From CBDTYW01 sp965364735 (lineage in GTDB: Bacteria > Actinomycetota > Nitriliruptoria > Nitriliruptorales > Nitriliruptoraceae): a DNA stretch of 22,349 nt. Within the stretch, counting starts at the first letter, position 1. Each line of letters starts with the position of its first letter. Below, piece by piece: positions 10,168 to 16,129 of this stretch. The notes under the pieces are model-generated. The model made no database searches, was not told the DNA's origin, and saw nothing but the letters and a program-made list of their open reading frames with translations. Both the position numbers and the translations under genes were made by a program. Location of the stretch: the NCBI GenBank assembly GCA_965364735.1, contig CBDTYW010000022.1:1-22349 (forward strand), in the 5' to 3' direction.

Positions 10168-10623
10168 ATGACCGACGCCCCACGCGTCCTCGCGATCCAC
10201 ACGGCCAAGGGCTCACGCCTGCCGATGCGTGAGGTGTCGTCGATCGAGGCCGAGGCCGGGTTCGGGCTGGTGGGTGACCGCTACCACGGGACGAAGCACC
10301 GGCACGTGACGCTCCAGTCGCGGACACAGCTCGATGTCGCCGAGGCCGCGTTCGGAGCGCCCATCTCGAGCGCCGCGACCCGGCGCAACGTGACGATCAC
10401 GCACGGCGAGCTGCCGACGAAGCCGGGGACGAAGCTGACGATCGGCGACGTCGAGCTCGAGGTCGTGCGGGTGGCGGCGCCGTGCCGTCTGCTCGAGGAC
10501 GTCATCGGGCGCGGGGCGATGAAGACCCTGCGGTTCGGCCGCGCCGGGACGGTGTTCCGGCTGCTGACGTCGGGGACCATCGCCGTCGGCGACGCGGTGG
10601 CGTGGGACGACCCGACGGCCTGA
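10168..10623 (+). CDS. MOSC-domain protein
   Basis: MOSC domains bind a sulfur-molybdenum or related cofactor and are found in molybdenum-cofactor sulfurases and in stand-alone proteins such as YiiM. This 151-residue protein is essentially one MOSC domain. It contains the HRHVTLQSRTQLD segment, the TRRNVTITHGEL core, IGDVELEVVRVAAPCRLLE with the conserved candidate ligand C106, and the C-terminal TSGTIAVGD strand. I used the ATG at 10168, giving MTDAPRVLAIH; a GTG at 10141 in the same frame would place the start just after the hairpin. No strong ribosome site is seen for either. No molybdenum-cofactor genes are adjacent, so the substrate is unknown. Confidence 0.82.
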   Translation: MTDAPRVLAIHTAKGSRLPMREVSSIEAEAGFGLVGDRYHGTKHRHVTLQSRTQLDVAEAAFGAPISSAATRRNVTITHGELPTKPGTKLTIGDVELEVVRVAAPCRLLEDVIGRGAMKTLRFGRAGTVFRLLTSGTIAVGDAVAWDDPTA

Positions 10624-10674
10624 CCTCCGGAAGTAGGATCGCTCGATCACCTTTCGACGGGCGGGGCGGCGGTC

Positions 10675-11733
10675 ATGGACGGGCAACGGACGAGCGCCGG
10701 GCTGATCCGGCCTCCACGGCTGCGGCCCGGCGACCGGGTCGCCGCGGTGTCCTTGTCGTGGGGTGGGCCCGGGACCTTCCCGGAGCGCTACCGCGTCGGG
10801 GTCCGGCAGCTCCGTGACGAGCTGGGGCTCGAGGTCGTGGAGATGCCCTCGACGTGCGCGTCCGCGGAGATGCTGGACGCCGACCCGTCGCTGCGCCTCG
10901 CGGACCTGCACGCGGCGCTGGCCGACCCGTCGATCTCCGGGATCATCTCCACGATCGGAGGCGACGACTCGATCCGGTGGCTGCCGGACCTCGACCTGGA
11001 CCTCGTCGCAGCGAACCCGAAGGTGTTCGTCGGCTACTCCGACACGACGATCGCCCACATGGCGTTCCGCGCCGCCGGCGTCGTGTCGTTCTACGGCCCG
11101 TCGGTCATGGCGGGCTTCGGCGAGGCCGGCGGGATGCACCGCTACCTCGTCGACGGCGTGCGTCAGGCGATGTTCGACCCCGTCGACCCGAACGCGGTGT
11201 GGACGCCGAACGATGAAGGCTGGACGACCGAGCATGTCGACTGGTCCCTGACCGAGCTGCTGGAGACGCCCCGCGATCTGCATCCGACCAGCGGGTGGCG
11301 GTGGCACGGCGGGACCCCGGCGACAGGGCCGACGGTCGCGGGCTGCATGGAGGCCCTCGACTGGCTCCGCGGATCGCGGTTTGACCCGGATCTCGACGGC
11401 GTGGTGCTGCTGCTCGAGACCAGCGAGGAGGCTCCCCCGCCCGAGATGGTCACGCGGTACCTCCGGACGTTGGCGCTCACCGGCTCCCTCGACCGACTCG
11501 CGGGCCTCGTGCTCGGACGCCCAGGAGGTGCGGACCTCACCGACGAGGAGCGCCTCGCCTACGACGCCGCGGTCCTGCGCGTGGTCCGCACCGAGCGCCA
11601 CCTCGACATCCCCGTCGTCACCAACGTCGACTTCGGCCACACGGACCCGATGTGGACGATCCCCGAGGGCGTCGCGCTCCGCGTCGACCCCGTCGCCGAG
11701 TCGCTGACCTTCGTCGAGCCCGGTGTCAGCTGA
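10675..11733 (+). CDS. S66-family peptidase (LD-carboxypeptidase / MccF-like)
   Basis: Serine peptidase of family S66, which includes LdcA (removes the last D-alanine from murein tetrapeptides) and MccF (cleaves processed microcin C and related aminoacyl-nucleotides, giving immunity). The catalytic triad can be placed at S122 (GYSDTT), E248 (LLLETSEEAP) and H322 (VDFGHTDPM). Length (352 residues), triad spacing and the long central loop fit the MccF-like subgroup better than the roughly 300-residue LdcA. The ATG at 10675 has only a weak GGCGG ahead. It converges with the phosphatase gene, the two stops being 8 bp apart. The natural substrate, cell-wall peptide or antibiotic, cannot be decided from sequence. 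Confidence 0.88.
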   Translation: MDGQRTSAGLIRPPRLRPGDRVAAVSLSWGGPGTFPERYRVGVRQLRDELGLEVVEMPSTCASAEMLDADPSLRLADLHAALADPSISGIISTIGGDDSIRWLPDLDLDLVAANPKVFVGYSDTTIAHMAFRAAGVVSFYGPSVMAGFGEAGGMHRYLVDGVRQAMFDPVDPNAVWTPNDEGWTTEHVDWSLTELLETPRDLHPTSGWRWHGGTPATGPTVAGCMEALDWLRGSRFDPDLDGVVLLLETSEEAPPPEMVTRYLRTLALTGSLDRLAGLVLGRPGGADLTDEERLAYDAAVLRVVRTERHLDIPVVTNVDFGHTDPMWTIPEGVALRVDPVAESLTFVEPGVS

Positions 11734-11741
11734 ACCCCGCG

Positions 11742-12218
11742 TCAGCCGCTGAGGCTCGCGACGAAGCCGGCGGCGGAACGTCTGCAGATGTCGACCACCT
11801 CGACGAAGCCGTCGTGCCCGCCGTAGTACGGGTCCGGGACATCGAGGTCCACACCGGCCTCGTCGTCGAACTCGCGGAACAGCCGGATCCTGGCGCGAGC
11901 CTCGTCGTCGGGGGCGAGGCGCTCGAGGTCCCGTCGGTTGGCGGCGTCCATGGCGAGGATCATGTCGAAGCGGTCGAAGTCGGCCGCCACGGCGGTGCGG
12001 GCAGCGCCCCGGATGCCGAGCCCCATCTCGGCGCCAGCAGCCCGCATGCGCGAGTCCGGGGGGTTGCCGGTGTGGTAGCCCGCGGTCCCGGCCGAGTCGA
12101 CCTCCAGCGCGACGCCGGCCTCCTGGGCGGCCTCGCGCAGCGCCGCCTCCGCGGTGGGAGAGCGGCAGATGTTGCCGAGACAGACGGCCAGCACGCGGAC
12201 GGGGCCAGGTGTGGGCAC
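11742..12218 (-). CDS. Low-molecular-weight protein tyrosine phosphatase
   Basis: Cytoplasmic phosphatase acting on phosphotyrosine or phospho-arginine proteins. The 158-residue sequence opens with the phosphate-binding loop C13-LGNIC-R19-S, followed by PTAE, and has the general acid in DPYYGG (about residue 128), so it is complete and probably active. The GTG at 12218 is the best start by homology because it leaves seven residues before the conserved first strand. No Shine-Dalgarno sequence is visible, and the only sequence in front is a 10-bp inverted repeat that ends 3 bp away. The start may therefore be leaderless or structure-controlled. No cognate kinase or capsule gene is adjacent. Confidence 0.92.
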   Translation of the reverse strand: MPTPGPVRVLAVCLGNICRSPTAEAALREAAQEAGVALEVDSAGTAGYHTGNPPDSRMRAAGAEMGLGIRGAARTAVAADFDRFDMILAMDAANRRDLERLAPDDEARARIRLFREFDDEAGVDLDVPDPYYGGHDGFVEVVDICRRSAAGFVASLSG

Positions 12219-12220
12219 GG

Positions 12221-12257
12221 GGGTGCTCGCTCTCGCTCAGGGCACGGGCGAGCACCC
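12221..12257 (-). terminator. Hairpin between DUF2330 gene and phosphatase gene
   Basis: GGGTGCTCGC (12221-12230) pairs perfectly with GCGAGCACCC (12248-12257) around a 17-nt loop. It begins 9 bp past the DUF2330 stop and ends 2 bp before the phosphatase GTG. It may be a terminator for the first gene, or an RNA structure covering the start region of the second. Confidence 0.5.
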
Positions 12258-12266
12258 TACGGCGGG

Positions 12267-13331
12267 TCAGGGCCGCGTTGCACTCCGGCCGACGGCTGAC
12301 GCCATCCCTCCGGCCACGAAGACGATGACCAGGGCGAGCAGCCACACGAACGGGCTGGTCGCGTCGACAGGCAGCGTCGCGTTGAGCGGCGAGGCCAACA
12401 GCTCACGGTCCCGGGCGTCGCGCGTCTCGAACGCCCCGTCGTCGTTGAGGATCAGGTCGTAGTCGAGGTCCCCGGCGGCCTCGTCGAGCTGGAACACGGT
12501 GATGTGGCCTGACTCCGGGATCCACTCGGAGCGCTGGTCGTCGTGGAGGTCGAACATCAGGCCGTCGCTGGCCTGCTCGGAGGCGAAGAGGCGCAGGCCG
12601 GCTTCGTCGATGACGTTGCCAGGAGCTTCGGGCGTCAGGACGAAGATGTCGGCGACGACGCGCTCCCCCGTCGGCTTGTCGAGCCCGAGGACCTGCAGCG
12701 GGATCCACGGGGCGTCGGTCGGGATGGTGATGTGGATCGGGGTCGCGTCGCCGCTGTTGAGCCGCTGCCCGTCGGCCCGCTGCGGGTCGAACTTGGCGGC
12801 CATCACGTACGGCGACCGGTCGGTGTAGATCGAGAACATCGCCTCGGAGTCCTCCGGCAGCGAGAAGCCCTGCTCGTCGGCCCAGTCGATGATCGCGGCG
12901 GCGCCGCCCTTGAGCACGGTGATGTCGAGCGCGTCGATCTCGACCTCGAGGATGACCTCGACGGAGTCGCCGTTCGATGTGGCCTGGGGCGCGAACGCGA
13001 ACTCCTGCGGGGGCGGCGGGAAGAACTCCCGACGAAGACGCTGGAGCGTCCAGTCGCCGGCCTTCTCGACGGACGTGGGCTCACCGGGAAGCGGGATCAG
13101 CGACCCGAACGCGGCGCCGCCACCCTGGAACTCGAACGACGTGACGTAGTGCTCGATCCCGTCGGCGTAGGTGACGAACGTGGTGGTCCGGCCGAGGCGG
13201 ATCGCACCGTTGTCGGCGATCAGGAACCCGCAGGCCCACGCGGGCGCGCCGAGGAGCAGGAAGAACGCGGTGAGCGTCGCGAGGGCACCCCGTCGGGACG
13301 CGTTCCGACGCGAGTTCGGGCGGCTGGACAT
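12267..13331 (-). CDS. DUF2330 secreted protein with C-terminal membrane anchor
   Basis: Extracytoplasmic protein of 354 residues that fits DUF2330, a family of unknown function. A basic N-terminus and hydrophobic core end at PAWA, where signal peptidase I would cut just before CGFL. The mature domain has the family layout: a CGF start, a strand reporting GIEHYVTSFEFQG, then FGSLIPLPGEPTSVEKAG, matching the xxxPxPxxP region. A C-terminal hydrophobic helix (SPFVWLLALVIVFVAGGM) followed by a short basic end should anchor it to the membrane. The ATG at 13331 is preceded by AGGGG at an 8-nt gap; an upstream GTG at 13340 lacks a site. Its role is unknown. Confidence 0.8.
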   Translation of the reverse strand: MSSRPNSRRNASRRGALATLTAFFLLLGAPAWACGFLIADNGAIRLGRTTTFVTYADGIEHYVTSFEFQGGGAAFGSLIPLPGEPTSVEKAGDWTLQRLRREFFPPPPQEFAFAPQATSNGDSVEVILEVEIDALDITVLKGGAAAIIDWADEQGFSLPEDSEAMFSIYTDRSPYVMAAKFDPQRADGQRLNSGDATPIHITIPTDAPWIPLQVLGLDKPTGERVVADIFVLTPEAPGNVIDEAGLRLFASEQASDGLMFDLHDDQRSEWIPESGHITVFQLDEAAGDLDYDLILNDDGAFETRDARDRELLASPLNATLPVDATSPFVWLLALVIVFVAGGMASAVGRSATRP

Positions 13332-13426
13332 GAGGGGCACCCCTGCGTCGGTGTCCGGAGGACCGACCGGCGCTCCGTGCCTGTCCGACGCCGCCGCGCC
13401 CGCAGAGGTTGCGTCACGACACAGAA

Positions 13427-13457
13427 GCGCCGCCGTCCCGGGAGAGAACGGCGGCGC
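13427..13457 (-). terminator. Terminator of the 43-residue peptide gene
   Basis: GCGCCGCCGT (13427-13436) pairs perfectly with ACGGCGGCGC (13448-13457), with an 11-nt loop. On the minus strand it lies 36 bp past the stop of the 43-residue peptide gene and is followed by TTCTGT, a weak T-rich tail. It separates that gene from DUF2330. Confidence 0.7.
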
Positions 13458-13493
13458 GATGCACGCGAAAGATGCGTGCGAGATCTGTTTCGG

Positions 13494-13625
13494 TCAGGCG
13501 GCCTTGACGGCGGCGCCGGCGGACTCGATGCGGCGAGCGCGCTTGTCCGTGGCGAGTGCGGCGAAGAGCGGCAGGCCGGGGACGAGGATGGCCGAGGCGA
13601 TCAGCGTGAGGGTGAAGGAGTCCAT
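13494..13625 (-). CDS. 43-residue single-pass membrane peptide
   Basis: Short gene from ATG 13625 to the stop at 13494. The product MDSFTLTLIASAILVPGL starts a hydrophobic helix (about residues 3-26) that is followed by a basic stretch (TDKRARR) and an alanine-rich tail ending VKAA. This predicts one membrane helix with the positive side in the cytoplasm. AGGA lies 9 nt before the ATG, and a strong hairpin terminator follows, which supports a real transcription unit. The frame continues upstream to 13763, but that extension looks non-coding. I do not recognise the family. Function unknown. Confidence 0.5.
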   Translation of the reverse strand: MDSFTLTLIASAILVPGLPLFAALATDKRARRIESAGAAVKAA

Positions 13626-13928
13626 GATCGGAGGTCCTGGGGAGAAGGCAGTAGGAGGAGGTTCATTGCTTGGATGCTTGGAGACTGCCCGAAGTTCCGG
13701 TGGCAAGACGTCTCGGCGGATCTCGGTGCAGAACGCGCGACTCACGCACATCCCGTGGGGCATACCTCACGCATGCCCCGTCGGCAGCCAACGACCCGGG
13801 TTGCGTCCCTGCCCCTGTCCGCATGACGAACGCCGCCGCCCGAAGAGGGCGGCGGCGTCACGTGGTGGACCTGGCAGGCCGGGCTGCGACACGACCCGGC
13901 CCGATCGCTTGTCGCACACCCCGATCGA
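13626..13928. other. Intergenic stretch with two inverted repeats
   Basis: No convincing gene is seen here. It holds the upstream region of the 43-residue peptide gene, a perfect 7-bp inverted repeat GGGGCAT-N9-ATGCCCC at 13757-13779 that could be an operator, and the strong hairpin at 13830-13858. The plus-strand frame of the lipoprotein-like fragment that begins at 13929 is open back to at least 13878, but without a recognisable sequence. Confidence 0.5.
13830..13858. terminator. Strong GC hairpin
   Basis: ACGCCGCCGCCC (13830-13841) pairs perfectly with GGGCGGCGGCGT (13847-13858) around GAAGA. The right arm and the bases after it (GGGCGGCGGCGTC then CGTGGTGG) closely match the hairpin at 14257-14285. 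It has no gene directly in front on either strand now, so it looks like the terminator of a gene that has been lost. Confidence 0.6.
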
Positions 13929-14126
13929 GTGAACTTGGCCGTGGGCCAGGAGGTGACCGTGTTCCTCACACACACCGCGGGCAACTCCTTCCTCCTCAAC
14001 GAGGCTGGCGTGTTCCTCCACGAGGCCGACGGCTACTCCGATACCCAACGCGACGTTGCCTGGGTTGCGGAGATCGAAGCTGGTACGCGAGCAGATGTGG
14101 ACAGACGGGCACGGGCCCGTTCCTGA
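13929..14126 (+). pseudogene. Inverted fragment of a lipoprotein gene like 14704-15384
   Basis: A 65-residue plus-strand frame whose middle matches the C-terminus of the lipoprotein encoded on the opposite strand at 14704-15384. AVGQEVTVFL aligns with AVGDHVDVLL, the next block with AGVFLHEADGYSDTQ against AGIFILDDVRTGYQN, and RDVAWVAEIEAGTR with RDAPWVAEVEGETR. It has no signal peptide, no ribosome site and no N-terminal two thirds. It is best read as the leftover 3' end of an older, diverged paralogue lying in inverted orientation. An independent small cytoplasmic protein is less likely. Confidence 0.55.
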
Positions 14127-14256
14127 CAATCCGCGGCTGGCGAATGGTGGGCGAATCACCTGATCCGGTCACGTCGACCGAGCGACGCTTCGGACGGCAC
14201 CGTCACGCAGCCATGCGTCTGCCGTGCGTTGCCGACCAGGGCTCGCACGACGTCGC

Positions 14257-14285
14257 ACGCCGCCGACCCGTGAGGGCGGCGGCGT
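14257..14285 (-). terminator. Hairpin terminator after the cysC fragment
   Basis: ACGCCGCCG plus CCC pairs with GGG plus CGGCGGCGT around GTGA, with one bulged A. It corresponds to the terminator downstream of the intact sat-cysC gene at 16079-16109 (same CCCGTGAGGGCGGCGGCGTCC core), so the copied block includes the terminator as well as the coding end. Confidence 0.65.
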
Positions 14286-14303
14286 CCGTGGTGGCGCTGA
14301 GGA

Positions 14304-14642
14304 TCAGGCCTTGGGCAGGTAGCCCTCGGAGCGCAGGTAGGAGAGGACCTCCTCGGCGCACGCGGCCGGGGTCGTGCCCGTGGTGTCGATCTTCAGCTCC
14401 GGGTTGACCGGCTCCTCGTACGGGTCGTCGATACCCGTGAAGCCCTTGATGATCCCGGCGCGAGCCTTGGCGTACAGACCCTTGCGGTCACGCTTCTCGC
14501 ACTCCTCGAGCGGGGTGGCGATGTGCACCTCGACGTACGCGCCGCCCTTGGACTCGGTCTCGGCGCGGTTCAGCACGCGGACCGACTGGTACGGAGCGAT
14601 CGGGGCGCAGATGGCGAGGCCACCAGCCTTCGCGATCTCGGA
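14304..14642 (-). pseudogene. 3'-end copy of sat-cysC (APS kinase C-terminus)
   Basis: The 339 bp match 16130-16468 with about six differences by hand alignment (about 98%), starting at the same stop codon. They encode what would be residues 463-574 of the fused ATP sulfurylase/APS kinase, ending RSEGYLPKA instead of RSEGYLPKV. The similarity stops abruptly at 14642. The frame stays open upstream to 14963, but that part is antisense to the lipoprotein gene and carries no P-loop, so no working kinase is made. The fragment lies in the same orientation as the intact gene, 1826 bp away. Confidence 0.88.
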
Positions 14643-14658
14643 AGCAGGATCCAAGACC

Positions 14659-14688
14659 TGATCGGCGGCATGTCGGCCGCCAAGATCA
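14659..14688 (-). terminator. Terminator of the lipoprotein gene
   Basis: TGATC-GGCGGC (14659-14669) pairs with GCCGCC-AA-GATCA (14676-14688): an 11-bp stem with a two-base bulge and a 6-nt loop, 16 bp past the lipoprotein stop on the minus strand. Confidence 0.5.
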
Positions 14689-14703
14689 CCCCCTCTGCCC
14701 AGG

Positions 14704-15384
14704 TCAGCGCGACTGTGCGACCCGTGTCTCTCCCTCAACCTCCGCCACCCACGGCGCGTCCCTTCCCGTGTTCTGGTATCCGGTACGCACGTCATCCAGG
14801 ATGAAGATCCCGGCGCCGACGAGCGGGTAGTGAACTCCGTCCACGGCGTCCAGCAGCACGTCGACGTGATCACCAACAGCGACGTCGACCATGCCTTCGA
14901 CCTCGACCGGGCTGTCATCGGCTCGACGGCAAACCGGCTGGACGAATGAGGTCTCCGCGCCATCCTCCGCGGTCACCACGTACTCGGCGTAGACGTACGT
15001 CCACTCCGGCCCGAACCGATCGCTGGCCGACACTTCAGTCACCTCACCCGTCGCGATCACGTCTGCCATCGCGATTGCATCAGACCTCGACCGCGGCCCG
15101 TCGGCCCACGACACCTCGACATGTGTCGGGCTCGAACCCGAGCACAGGGAGCGTCCAGTCACCCCGGCGGACTGACCACGCACGGGCTGAGCCTCATCGG
15201 GCGACGCCGGAGCGATGATCAGCGCCCCCGAGCCGCCTTCCGGTGCTATCGCCTCACTTGATGCCGGAGACTGGGACGCTCCGCACCCAGCAAGGAAGGC
15301 CGTGGCGAGGACGGCGCCGGCCAACCATCGGGTCGTCATGCCCCGGCCGTTTTCGATGGCGGTTCGGTTGCGTTCATCACTCAC
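14704..15384 (-). CDS. Putative lipoprotein of unknown family
   Basis: A 226-residue secreted protein. Start GTG at 15384 is well supported by AGGGAG (15391-15396) 6 nt upstream. The hydrophobic stretch WLAGAVLATAFLAGC ends in a lipobox with the lipidated cysteine at residue 34; an internal ATG at 15339 would give a more compact signal. After a low-complexity Ser/Ala/Pro linker (about 35-75) comes a beta-rich domain with a possible disulfide pair (C81 area and PVCRRAD), ending in VGDHVDVLL and RDAPWVAEVEGETR. I do not recognise the family. It follows the metalloprotease gene by 12 bp and probably shares its transcript. A fragment of a paralogue lies inverted at 13929-14126. It could be a partner or inhibitor of the protease, but that is only context. 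Confidence 0.72.
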   Translation of the reverse strand: MSDERNRTAIENGRGMTTRWLAGAVLATAFLAGCGASQSPASSEAIAPEGGSGALIIAPASPDEAQPVRGQSAGVTGRSLCSGSSPTHVEVSWADGPRSRSDAIAMADVIATGEVTEVSASDRFGPEWTYVYAEYVVTAEDGAETSFVQPVCRRADDSPVEVEGMVDVAVGDHVDVLLDAVDGVHYPLVGAGIFILDDVRTGYQNTGRDAPWVAEVEGETRVAQSR

Positions 15385-15396
15385 GCTCGGCTCCCT

Positions 15397-15777
15397 CTAG
15401 AGGTAGGCATTGATGTGATCGCGGTTGTGCACATACGACGACCCATTCACGGGATCGCCGACCAAGTCCGTGACCACGCGCTGACTCGTGAAGCGATTCA
15501 TGCACCAATAGTCATGGGTGTGAGTCAGTCCCACCGTGTGGCCGATCTCATGGCAAGCCAAGCCCTCCAAGGTTGCGGCCGAGTAGCCGTCCGTGAACGA
15601 GCCGTTGTACGACAGCCACCAATGCTTGCACGTTTCCTGTCCGGCAGAACCGGCGGTGTGTTGGCAGTCAACGGCAGCATCGGCACCAGGAAACGGCAGG
15701 CACGTGTTGTAACACTTCTGTACATAGACGTCCCAGTTCACGGAATCTGCCACGCCAATGCCGTGCAAGCTGGTCAC
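15397..15777 (-). CDS. Matrixin-like zinc metalloprotease, catalytic part
   Basis: A 126-residue frame carrying the complete metzincin zinc site HEIGHTVGLTH (HExxHxxGxxH) and a following WCMNRF that suits the Met-turn, plus several cysteines and the C-terminal HNRDHINAYL seen in actinobacterial matrixin-like proteases. It lacks a signal peptide. Its GTG at 15777 overlaps the stop of the upstream signal-peptide frame as GTGA, but its own frame stays open further upstream and reads SDYHPTDLVTSLHG, a sequence expected just before the catalytic domain. The gene is therefore most simply one secreted protease split by a frameshift near 15840-15850. GC is about 59% over 15421-15780 by hand count, well below its neighbours. 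Confidence 0.72.
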   Translation of the reverse strand: MTSLHGIGVADSVNWDVYVQKCYNTCLPFPGADAAVDCQHTAGSAGQETCKHWWLSYNGSFTDGYSAATLEGLACHEIGHTVGLTHTHDYWCMNRFTSQRVVTDLVGDPVNGSSYVHNRDHINAYL

Positions 15778-15992
15778 GAGGTCTGTGGGATGATAGTCCG
15801 ACGTCCTCGAGTGCTCAGTGGGGGTGACGAGATCCTGGCCTGCGGTCGGGCGTACGCGAACCAGTGAAACTGGTTGTTCGCGCGGAAAACTTCGCCGCTG
15901 CCGCCGAGAGGCGCAAGGTTACTCGCCGACGCAAACGACGACGTGCCCGCGAAGACCATGGCCATTCCAATCACCAGAAGAGTCCGACGCAT
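15774..15992 (-). pseudogene. Signal-peptide half of the frameshifted metalloprotease
   Basis: Starts at ATG 15992 with GGAGG five bases upstream. MRRTLLVIGMAMVFAG and the following SSFASAS form a good Sec signal peptide with a cut near ASA. The mature part begins NLAPLGGSGEVFRANNQFHWFAYA, like the start of secreted matrixin-type proteins. After FAYAR this frame turns into unremarkable sequence and stops at 15774, while the frame that leads into the zinc site is open one base away. Loss of one base (or gain of two) around 15840-15850 would explain this. A sequencing error in a real gene is possible. Confidence 0.6.
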
Positions 15993-16024
15993 TTTGCCCT
16001 CCACGATGACTATTGGCTGAGATC

Positions 16025-16055
16025 ACGATACCCCCCCCCACAACAGCCATGACAA
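16025..16055 (-). promoter_or_regulatory. Putative metalloprotease promoter with G9 tract
   Basis: On the minus strand TTGTCA (16055-16050) and TATCGT (16030-16025) are separated by 19 bp, of which the last nine are G (C9 at 16031-16039 on the plus strand). Two fewer G would give the ideal 17-bp spacing. The predicted start is about 25 nt before the ATG at 15992. Confidence 0.45.
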
Positions 16056-16078
16056 GAGGCAAAGTCACCACAACGGCG

Positions 16079-16109
16079 GACGCCGCCAACCCGTGAGGGC
16101 GGCGGCGTC
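16079..16109 (-). terminator. sat-cysC terminator
   Basis: GACGCCGCC (16079-16087) pairs with GGCGGCGTC (16101-16109), and inner CCC/GGG close on a GTGA loop with small internal bulges. It lies 20 bp past the sat-cysC stop on the minus strand. Confidence 0.7.
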
Positions 16110-16129
16110 CGTCGGAACTGCGGGAAAGG

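Noticed and set aside
10213..12345. 710-codon minus-strand open frame
   Set aside because: It runs antisense through MOSC and S66 genes and out of frame through the phosphatase gene; arginine/proline-rich and without a ribosome site.
14304..14963. 219-residue protein joining an unknown N-terminus to the APS kinase end
   Set aside because: The N-terminal part is antisense to the lipoprotein gene and the kinase P-loop is missing, so this is a fragment running into a chance frame.
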